Positions 56,196 to 64,000 of a stretch of DNA of 64,000 nucleotides are shown piece by piece. Each line of letters opens with the position of its first letter. Positions within the stretch are counted from its first letter, which is position 1. The stretch is from Diatrype stigma (Eukaryota; Ascomycota; Sordariomycetes; Xylariales; Diatrypaceae), in contig JAKJXP020000046.1 in NCBI GenBank assembly GCA_022225965.2, positions 248,001-312,000 of the forward strand. Direction: 5' to 3'. Under the pieces are notes generated by a model, which saw only the letters and a list, made by a program, of their open reading frames with translations, was not told where the DNA came from and searched no databases. The position numbers and the translations under genes are program-made.

Positions 56196-56406
56196 TGTGG
56201 ATCCTGAGATAAGCTATAATAGGTCCGATAAGGTAAAGTGAATTCCGAAGGAATTCACTCCATTGTAATTAGATACAGGTCAGGAAACCTTCTGTTTCCT
56301 TTCCTTCCTTTCCAATAATCAACAATGGCTACGGAACTTTAGGACATCTAATTATCAGCTGGATCAGTGACAGTTGGATTACTAAAGGCCCGTAGCAGGA
56401 AACACA
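56196..56406 (+). repeat. 3' LTR
   Basis: 211-bp right LTR, preceded by a polypurine-like tract. It lacks 4 bp (TTCT) present in the left LTR. Confidence 0.92.
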
Positions 56407-57632
56407 CCAATGCACTCATTGCTGATATTACCTACGAACATAAGGTAAATATCAGTCTAGACGCACGCATACCTACGGGAATAATCGGCCACTCAACTAC
56501 TTCCAGCTTGGATGACTTTGCAGTGTTGCCTGGGTCACAGCTACTACCTACTTTTCACGAGTCCTGCATTGAGTATTTGAGGCGGGGCAATTCATGTCGC
56601 CGATGCTCATGACAAACCACCAATGAGCATGTGGGAATTACGCAACTCTGTAGCTATATCTTGCGCCAAAAACCATCCGAACGAGTTTCAGGTCTAGACG
56701 CCTACTATAAGGTACCTATAACTACAGCTTATAGCTAGTGGTAGATCTAAGTCTCAACCGAGTGCGAGAGCGGCGGGAATGGTCGACCAAACCTCCTTGG
56801 TCCCGGACTTCGAACCAAACCATCTATCCGATCTACCTAGCAGCAGCTCTAGGTCTAGGTACCGCACCTGCGTGTCATAACTTGACAAAGTTAAAGCGGG
56901 TGGCAGCGATGTTCTGATTCTGCTGCTTGAATGTCTCGAGCGAGCACATTTTGTGGAACGATCGTCCAATCGGGATCATCTAGTGTTGCATTTGGACACA
57001 CCCTTGAACGTCTTGATACCGCGCCTTGATACTCTTGAGTCTTGACCACCTGCCCATCCTGCCGTCCCATCCCGCCCATCAAGAGCGTCGAGCGTCGTTC
57101 CGGAATCCGTGGCGCCCGCTCCGTAGGCAACGATAAATAGGTACCAACAACCCATTGCCCCCGGTGTGTTTTAGGACAGCCTACAAAATGTGTCCGAGGG
57201 CCACGTAGACCCAGGACTATATAGTTACACCGAGTTCTCTTCCAGAAGACACGGCCAGACAGGGTAGGTATAAGTGTCGAGCTGCTAAGATACACTGCCA
57301 GTTCCACGTCATATCATACCTAATCATAACAATTAAACAATCTACATATTGGCGATTCCAAATATTTATTACTACAAATATGTCCATTTCATGACACTTA
57401 CAACCATAGTCTGGATCATCATCATCATACCTTATCTTGCTATTCCCGGCATTCCCCCGGCCTACCAAATAAACTCGGCCCGGCGACTGAACGAGCCGCC
57501 ATTGGCATAAGAGAGTGTGTTTCATTCTCTTGCGTCATTGAAGTGATCGAATAGCATCCTCAAAATTTAACGTGGACCGAAGCCGCCCACTTTGCGCAGA
57601 CAGTGGCACTGCACCACCACAAAAAATTCACA
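56407..57632. other. Gene-free stretch, P450 upstream region
   Basis: No supportable gene. A 138-codon minus-strand frame (56891-57307) has no domain. The right end holds the P450 promoter. Confidence 0.5.
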
Positions 57633-59420
57633 ATGCCGGTCGTATCGTTGCGCGCTGTCCCAGTCATTTCCCTCGCCGTCTCATATGTTCTCGTTTCGCG
57701 CGAGCCAGGGTGGTCGACTCGGCAGCTGTTGTTCACATTTGTCACGACATGTGCTTTCCAGTTCTTCTGTTGGGCGCTCTATGCCTTTATACTCTACCCT
57801 AAGTATTTGTCGCCATTACGGGATCTGCCATCACCTTCAGGTGATCACTGGTTGTTTGGCCAGTTCGGTAGGATCCGAAGGGAAGCTACAGGTCTCCCCA
57901 TGAGGGAATGGTATGTCTACGCCTCTTTCCCCATGTCTTCCTTGTAACGTGGTCACTGAGATTAGGCCAGGGCTGCGACCATACCCAATGATGGCGTAAT
58001 CCGTTATCTCGGGGCTTTCAATCAGGAGCGCCTGCTCCTCACTGGCTCCAAGGCCCTAGCCGATGTTCTCGTCACTCGCAGCTACGAGTATGCGAAGCCG
58101 CCGGAGGTCCAGCTTGCGTTGAGCCGCATTCTCGGGGTCGGGGTTTTGGTTGCCGAAGGCGACGAGCACAAATTTCAACGGAAGAAGCTCATGCCCGCTT
58201 TTGCTTTCCGGCATATCAAGGACCTCTATCCCATCTTTTGGGAGAAGAGCCGCGAGGCCGTCCAGGCCATGACCAACGAAATTGTCGGGAACGCCTCGAA
58301 GCAGGCGCCCTCTTCCCCCGATCCCGAGAAGTCGAGCAAGACCCAGGTCATTGAGGTGGGCGAGTGGGCCTCCCGCGCCACGCTCGACATCATCGGCGTC
58401 GCCGGCCTCGGGAAGGACTTCGGCGCCATCCAGAACCCGGACACGGAGCTGAGCCAGACCTACAAGAACGTCTTCACGCCCAACAAGCAGGCCCAGAAGC
58501 TGGCGCTCCTCACGTTCTTCCTCCCCTCGTGGGTCGTCGCGCGCCTGCCCGTCAAGCGCAACAACGACATCCTGGCGGCCTCGCGCACCATCCGGTCCGT
58601 GTGCGGCGACCTGATCCGGGAGAAGCGGGAGCAGCTCGCGCGCAGGGAGAAGGACGGGGGCGGCGCGGCGCCGACCGGCTTCGACATCCTGTCGGTGGCG
58701 CTGGAGTCGGGCGCCTTCACGGACGAGAACCTCATCGACCAGCTCATGACCTTCCTGGCGGCCGGCCACGAGACCACGGCGACGGCCATGACCTGGGCTA
58801 TCTACATGCTGGCCAAGAACCCGGCGGTGCAGGCGCGGCTGCGCCGGGAGGTCCGCGCGCACCTGCCGTCCGTCGACGTCAATGACGACGGCGCCCGCGC
58901 CATCTCCAGCGCCGACATCGACAGCCTCCCCTACCTGAACGCCGTGTGCAGCGAGGTGCTGCGGTACTACGCGCCGGTGCCGCTGACGCTGCGGCAGGCC
59001 GGGCCGGGCGCCATGCTGCTGGGCCGCCCGGTGCCCGAGGGCACGCGCATCATCCTGTCTCCGTGGGCGACCAACTTCGACCCGAAGCTCTGGGGCGCCG
59101 ACGCGGCCGAGTTCCGGCCGGAGCGCTGGCTATCGCCCGGCGGCGCGGACGACAAGCAGGACCACTTCCTGGCCAGCGGCGGTGCCGCGAGCAACTTCGC
59201 CTACCTGACGTTCCTGCACGGGCCGCGGAGCTGCATCGGCCAGTCGTTCGCCAAGGCCGAGTTCGCCTGCCTGCTGGCCTGCTGGGTCGGCCGCTTCGAG
59301 TTCGCGCTGCGGGACGAGGCCGACAGCGACGAGAGGAACGTCTCGGTCAAGGGGAGTGGTGCGACGGCCAAGCCTGAGCATGGGATGTACGTGCACGCTA
59401 CTGTGGTCGATGGCTGGTGA
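57633..59420 (+). CDS. Cytochrome P450 monooxygenase
   Basis: Exons 57633-57910 and 57971-59420 (intron 60 bp, acceptor GGCCAG) give 575 residues. An N-terminal membrane anchor (QLLFTFVTTCAFQFFCWALYAFIL) precedes a proline-rich hinge (LSPLRDLPSPSGDHWLFGQ). Canonical P450 marks follow in order: I-helix AAGHETTATAMTW, K-helix EVLR (ExxR), FRPERW (PERF region), and the heme loop FLHGPRSCIGQSF with the axial Cys. It looks complete and functional, an ER-bound oxygenase needing a P450 reductase. The TIPNDGVIRYLGAFNQERLL segment is typical of a fungal family acting on hydrophobic small molecules; the CYP family number is not assigned. It is tail-to-tail with the SDR at 59806 and near the Zn2Cys6 regulator, suggesting joint use in a metabolic pathway. 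Confidence 0.95.
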
Positions 59421-59805
59421 ATGTAAGTGTTGCAGGGGAAATAGAAAGAATCAGCCTATCAGGATCAATAGAGAGGATGGGCTGTTATAAATTTCGGGTA
59501 ACGGAAATATAGTGTGGCGAGTCGAGTCAAATGGTGGATGAGGGCGTCCCAACCTGTATATTAATATATCTCTGTTGGCTCGCCTAGCAAACTTCTTTTA
59601 GATTAACTCAGGGTTTAAGGCGACTGTCTGTATCTATATGTATTGTGACATGTCGCCGCTAAAAGACATAATCACCGCCAACCTTTACCACATCACGCAA
59701 GCCATCCCTGCCGGCCACATCGTTCTACCTACACCAACTATAATTGCATCGACAAGTCACAAGCGGTCGACCAGCTTGCAATTTGAACAACCACCCCCCA
59801 ATATC
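59421..59805. other. Convergent intergenic region (P450/SDR)
   Basis: 3' flanks of the P450 and SDR genes; no further feature seen. Confidence 0.6.
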
Positions 59806-61085
59806 TCAAAGCAGCCCCTGAACACCAGTCCTCAGAAAAAACTCTACCTCGTCAATGCGCTTCCTAATCGGGCCGCTCTTCAGCTCGTCAATGTCCCACG
59901 CCGACCAAACGTATCGGCCATGTAGGAACTTGGCCTCGGGCGAGGCGAGCCAGACGGCAAACTGGCCGGCGAGATTTTCTGCACCGTTCGAATCAGATCA
60001 GCCATCATGTTGCTTGAAAGCAAGTAAATATCTTATCGTTCACATCTTTTTCGGGGGTGTCTTTCCTCCTTTCCTCTCTCTTTGCGATCAAGATATGCAA
60101 AGACAAGCTAGCCCCTTACCATCCTGCCATTGAAAGTCATCCCGGCCGTAGCCGGCATCCTTGACTGCTTGCGTGTAGTTCGGCCCCGGGTTGAAGCTGG
60201 CGACTTGCATGTCGTGCGGCGGCGTCTCGAGCGCGATCGCCTGGAGCGCCGTGGCCCCCGCCAGCTTCGTGACGCCGTACCCGTGCTGCGCGGCTGCCGC
60301 GTTCCAGTCGTGGATCGAGTTCGTCGAGACGTGGACGAGGTACTAATTGATTGGGCAGGCCATCCAGCCACGCGAGTGGCCGTCGTATGTCAGCAAAGAG
60401 GCAATTATATATCCATCAAACAATCGATGAAACCACCACCAGACTGCATTCAGCCATCGGATCCGTGTTACCGAGAGCAAATGAGATGAAACCGCCCTGT
60501 GGTGGTTTTAGGCAGGCCGGGGAGGTGGGAGACCGATAATCATGAACATACCAACGGTCCATCGCTGCTCCGCTTGCCCTCTTGCTTGTAAAACCGCTCC
60601 GCCAGGTCGAACTGCACGCGCACGTTGAAATCGAAGTCCCTGGCCCAGAGCGCCGCAGCCCCAAGCTCCAGGACAGGCTTCTGCACCGACACGCTGGCGG
60701 CGTTCAGCACCAGGACGTCGATCACGGTCCCGTTCTCCGCGAAGTCGGCCCACATCTTCTCGACGGCCGATGCATCTGAGATGTCGACGGCGAGAGCGGT
60801 GACCTTTGTCGTGGTTGTTGTTGTGTCTGCTTGCAGCTCGGCGGCGGCGGCGCCGCCGCGCTCGCGGTCCCGGCCGAGGATGATCACCTGGGCGGCGGAG
60901 GCTTGCACGAAGGCCCGGGCGATCGCGTAGCCGATGCCCGCGGTGCCGCCCGTGATGAGCACCGTCTTCCCGGCCTGCGAGAGCTCGGGCCGCGTGGGCG
61001 AGGTGGCCTCGTACGGCTCGCGGTGGTACGTCTTTGTAAAGGCCCAGCCGTTTGCCGTCATTGCGTATGGGTAGGGGTCCGGCAT
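59806..61085 (-). CDS. Short-chain dehydrogenase/reductase (SDR)
   Basis: Classical NAD(P)-dependent SDR of 309 residues in three exons (61085-60552, 60342-60120, 59978-59806; introns 209 and 141 bp). The cofactor motif TGGTAGIGYA (TGxxxGxG) is near residue 45, followed by LGRDRERGG, DISDASAVEKMW and VLNAASVS (NAG-like region, with Ala-Ala). The active site reads VHVSTNSIHDWN...HGYGVTKLAG, giving Tyr and Lys of YxxxK. The Ser preceding it is in STNS. SFNPGPNYT follows. Substrate unknown. The MPDPYPYAMTANGW start at 61085 is chosen; an internal Met at AMTANGW is an alternative. It shares the 61.1-61.8 kb region as a divergent promoter with the Zn2Cys6 gene. Confidence 0.92.
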
Positions 61086-61776
61086 GGGGGGTTGGGATAT
61101 TTCTTTTTTTCCTTTCTTTCCTTTCAATTTTCCTGAGCAAAAAGTAGTTTCATAGGAGTCTGTTGTTCAGAGCGTTTGGATTCCAAATTAAGAGCAATCA
61201 TGATAAACCTAAAAGCCGAACCCGAGAGATGGGCACCCTTATATATTGGGTTGATGAGACATTGGGGTTCTATTCACCACGCTTGAGGCTTGTCCCTAGC
61301 TCACATCATCATCCTTTCAACTTTCGTGAATTCCCTGGAGCCTTGGATTTCCTCCTGATGCCGTATAAGCGCATCAGGTCGGTCTGACGCCATCTGCGGG
61401 AATGTCGCTCTTTCAAGCCACAATTAAGTTCATTAAGTTATATAAGGCATGGTGAAGACGGCCAGGCAGGTTTCTAGATGATAGATACCTACGACTAGGT
61501 CCGGGGCGGGGCGGGCGCCGGAACCTCCGCAATGTGTCGGGAGGACCCGTAAATCCCCGCAACGCCTATTGGTCAATAGCCCCTGAGATGCGCATTCAGT
61601 CCCACTTTACTCCGTGCCCTTCCCGCCGTGGGCTGAGTCAGTCCCATTATTTTCCGCCAACTACAACCGGAGAGACACAAACTCTACCCGCACCGGTGCT
61701 CTCTCTCTTCTTTATTACACACCGTTGCGGACATTTACTTACCCTTACTTCCGCAGTCTATGTACCTAAAGCCAGA
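61086..61776. other. Divergent promoter between SDR and Zn2Cys6 regulator
   Basis: About 690 bp separating the two divergent starts; a likely place for regulator binding (CGG-type sites), though none is singled out. In-frame ATG/GTG codons upstream of 61777 leave the regulator's exact start open. Confidence 0.6.
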
Positions 61777-63423
61777 ATGATGCTGGGAGAAGCATCACAC
61801 GCCATGCCTTACCAAGGCGGCCCGGACTACGTCTGGCGGCGGGCCTGCTTGGCCTGTGCCAGGTCGAAGCGACAATGCACCAAGCAAGTTCCGACCTGCA
61901 GGCGGTGCGCCCGTAAGGGAATCTGTTGCAAGTATGCGCCCGCAAGGCGGGCCACAGGCGAGCCCGCCGCTTCCTCCGCCGCCGCCAATACCGTCGGAAA
62001 ATACGACGGGACCCTGGCTGCTGCTGGTGACTCAGCAAGTTTACTCCCGATGGACACTGCTGCTGCCACCACTGCCGCCACATCTGATCCGGCCTACTCC
62101 CTCCCAATGATAACGCATGTTGGTTTCGATGACCAAGCACTACCGCCACCACCGACTCCACCACAGCCACTCGGGGCGGCTCCTTCTTCTCGACCACCAG
62201 ACACCTCCATGACCACCACCGCCACCACCGACACCTCCTGGTTCCTCTCCCCGGAGACCTGGATTACCGACCACGCAGTACCCTATGACGCGCCTACGAC
62301 CTTCGACGACGGGCACCTCCGACATTTCCTAGCCGACGTGCAGAAATGGCACCGGCAGTGGGTGACCGAGGGCCACAGCCCGCTACACCACGCCCGGCTG
62401 TACCGGTACCAGCAGACGAGCATGCCGCGGTGCGTGCAGGACGCATACACAGCACTCGCAGCGCTGCATGCGGCAAAGCCGGGCTCCCCGGCCGAGGCGC
62501 TGGCGCGCCAGCTCATCGACGACCGCGTGACGCAGCTGTTGCAGGAGCAGGCCCTCGAGACATCCCTAGCTTCCTCTTCCTCTTCCACCACCAACGCCAC
62601 CAAACCATACTCATCCTCGCCAGCATCGTCGTCCTCGTCAAGGGATCCGTTCGCCCACCTGAGCCGGGTCCACGCCCTCCTCGCCTACCAGGCTGTGCGC
62701 CTCCTCGATGGCGACATCCGCATGCGCGCCAGGGCCGAGGCGCTCATCCCGACCCTCTCCCAGTGGTGTAGGGAGATGTGGGAGGACGCCAAGGCGAGGA
62801 CGGCGCTGCTGCCTGTGATGGCCGGGGGTGGGGATGACGACGATCACCGCAGCTTGTTTCTCGCGTCCTCATCGTTCCTACCACTATCGCCATCTTCTTC
62901 CGAAGCGGACTTTGAGTTCGAACTCGCATTCGGCCTCGGGCTCGGAGGGTCCGGTCCCGATCCCGATCCCGACGCGGCCGCCACCGCCACGTGGCGGACG
63001 TGGATCGTCGTTGAGAGCATCCGCCGGGCGTGGGTGGCCGCCAACTACCTGCAGAGCACGTACATGCACATGAAGCAAGGGTGGGCGGAGTGCCCGGGGC
63101 GCATCACCTTCACGATGCGGCGCGGGCTCTGGGACATGCCGTCCGCGTACGCCTGGTCCCGGGTCTTGCGCGACGCCCGCCGCCGCCTCCTGCTGCTGCC
63201 CTCCCGGGAGCAGAGTTTCTTCGCTGATGTCCCGCCCGCGGACGTCGACGACTTCGCTCACGCGATCCTCTCGATCGAGTACGGGCTGGAGAAGATAGAG
63301 AGGTGGCGGGGGGATCACCGCATCGTGGGCCTGGACGGGAAGAACAATGATGCGGTTAATGGTATGACCGCGCCTTTGCGATCGTCGTTCGACATTTTGC
63401 ATGATTTGGGGGTATTGAACTAG
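61777..63423 (+). CDS. Zn(II)2Cys6 fungal transcription factor
   Basis: Binuclear zinc-cluster DNA-binding protein, 548 residues from the ATG at 61777 (frame open upstream to 61534). The cluster lies near the N-terminus: CLACARSKRQC, CRRCARKGICC, spacing CX2CX6CX6CX2CX5-6C with the basic RSKRQ segment. A low-complexity Ala/Thr/Pro/Ser region follows (residues about 50-155), then a helical middle region (HLRHFLADVQKWHRQWV, PRCVQDAYTALAALHA, VHALLAYQAVRLLDGDIRMRARAEALIPTLSQW) and a C-terminal part (ESIRRAWVAANYLQSTYMHMKQGWAECPGRITFTMRRGLWD) resembling fungal regulator domains of secondary-metabolite clusters. No intron needed. Divergent from the SDR gene and near the P450, so probably their pathway regulator; targets unproven. 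Confidence 0.9.
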   Translation: MMLGEASHAMPYQGGPDYVWRRACLACARSKRQCTKQVPTCRRCARKGICCKYAPARRATGEPAASSAAANTVGKYDGTLAAAGDSASLLPMDTAAATTAATSDPAYSLPMITHVGFDDQALPPPPTPPQPLGAAPSSRPPDTSMTTTATTDTSWFLSPETWITDHAVPYDAPTTFDDGHLRHFLADVQKWHRQWVTEGHSPLHHARLYRYQQTSMPRCVQDAYTALAALHAAKPGSPAEALARQLIDDRVTQLLQEQALETSLASSSSSTTNATKPYSSSPASSSSSRDPFAHLSRVHALLAYQAVRLLDGDIRMRARAEALIPTLSQWCREMWEDAKARTALLPVMAGGGDDDDHRSLFLASSSFLPLSPSSSEADFEFELAFGLGLGGSGPDPDPDAAATATWRTWIVVESIRRAWVAANYLQSTYMHMKQGWAECPGRITFTMRRGLWDMPSAYAWSRVLRDARRRLLLLPSREQSFFADVPPADVDDFAHAILSIEYGLEKIERWRGDHRIVGLDGKNNDAVNGMTAPLRSSFDILHDLGVLN

Positions 63424-64000
63424 ATGTGGAATGGAGGGTTGGAAACTTGGGTTTCGATTATCTTGCTGATCCAGATATGATTTCAGAATCAACTGATCCT
63501 AGCCCACGAAGCCATATAATTATAATGGAGTTGATCAATAACATTCAAGCAGCCGGTTCGAAATAGGGGGTAGGGGGGGGAGAGAGAGACCAGGGGTCAT
63601 CCACGCATTGATACAGTACTGGTACCGATTCCTGCATACCATTACTCTGTGATATTTCTATCCATTAGGCTACTACCCGATGAACCAGATTAGCTATCAT
63701 ATGAAATTATAAGGCTATATGCCCTCACTGGCTCATGCAAAGGCTAGGAGGCTTATTGTATATATGGGCTTAATCAGAGTAACGCCTTCGTTATATCCAA
63801 ATCTAATAAGTCATGTGGACCTATAGCGGTATTATAGCGGTGCTGTACCACGCACTAGCATTTCCATATCAATATTCAACGGTTTGATCTCATGGCGTTG
63901 CTTTCCACCCCACACTGAAAAGCAACTCCGCGAGATCAAATCCGTATACACCAATCCGTGGATAACCCCTATTCCAACCCACGAAATCGAGTCGGTCCGT
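63424..64000. other. 3' flank of the regulator, no gene seen
   Basis: Non-coding to the window end. A short (GA)n/G-rich run lies near 63565-63590. Any gene beyond is outside the window. Confidence 0.6.

Larger units (their letters stand above)
54510..56406 (+). mobile_element. Compact non-autonomous LTR retrotransposon with one finger-protein ORF
   Basis: Two direct terminal repeats (54510-54724, 215 bp; 56196-56406, 211 bp) begin TGTG and end CACA. By eye they differ by only two transitions and one 4-bp deletion. The element is flanked by CCAA on both sides (54506-54509 and 56407-56410), fitting a 4-bp target duplication. A polypurine-like tract (GGGACAAAGGGGG) stands just before the right LTR. 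The interior of 1471 bp has no protease, reverse transcriptase, RNase H or integrase, only the 250-codon ORF at 55250-56002. It is small enough to be called TRIM-like, though such elements usually lack a conserved ORF. Near-identity of the LTRs indicates recent insertion. A clear tRNA primer-binding site was not identified after the left LTR. Confidence 0.9.

Noticed and set aside
56760..56860. GGTTCGAAGTCC on the minus strand, resembling a tRNA T-loop
   Set aside because: The T stem does not pair and no acceptor or anticodon arms could be placed.
58056..58862. 268-codon antisense ORF over the P450
   Set aside because: Shadow frame opposite a clear P450 exon.

Overview
The window is nuclear DNA of a filamentous ascomycete (Pezizomycotina), most likely a Sordariomycete. 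Coding exons are GC-rich and broken by short spliceosomal introns of about 45-230 bp with GTRNGT donors and CTRAC-type branch sites. The gene content (highly reducing polyketide synthase, fungal rhodopsin-domain membrane protein, Zn2Cys6 regulator, proteasome beta5, Qri7) is typical of that group. Gene density is low. Long gene-poor stretches hold decayed repeats, minisatellites, foldback elements and a young LTR element. A 10-base N run at 16009-16018 marks an assembly gap.

Layout. 1-4365 (minus) is the 5' part of a highly reducing PKS (KS-AT-start of DH) that runs off the left edge. 6850-8338 (minus) is a five-exon rhodopsin-domain membrane protein with a 20-nt microexon. 14238-14699 (minus) is a SnoaL-like protein in an otherwise empty 8.3-19.3 kb region. 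19267-20282 (minus) is a Cys-rich secreted or single-pass surface protein. 21669-22460 is a TIR element. 22.96-32.8 kb is a mosaic of partial duplications, AAAAGC-rich islands, small palindromes and broken copies of ALG7. 35090-36414 is TRAPPC12-like, 36752-38179 (minus) an uncharacterised protein with nucleotidyltransferase-like Asp motifs, 38955-40288 an alpha/beta hydrolase, and 40637-41330 (minus) a 5'-truncated secretory lipase. 43571-44821 and 46452-47703 are tandem F-box paralogues, the second broken. 50666-52459 is QRI7, with a run of 18 His in its N-terminal leader, and 52904-53988 (minus) is PRE2. 54510-56406 is a 1.9-kb LTR element with nearly identical LTRs and one ORF carrying two CX2CX12HX4C fingers. 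The right end holds a cytochrome P450 (57633-59420), an SDR (59806-61085, minus) and a Zn2Cys6 regulator (61777-63423), which look like a small metabolic cluster.

How the genes fit together. The left PKS probably belongs to a cluster extending outside the window. P450, SDR and regulator form a plausible second unit. QRI7, PRE2 and TRAPPC12 are housekeeping genes. The strongest candidates for something undescribed are the compact twin-finger LTR element, the ALG7-derived mosaic with its AAAAGC islands, and the foldback elements at 16.8 kb and 48.1 kb. All family names come from reading translations by eye; no database search was run.
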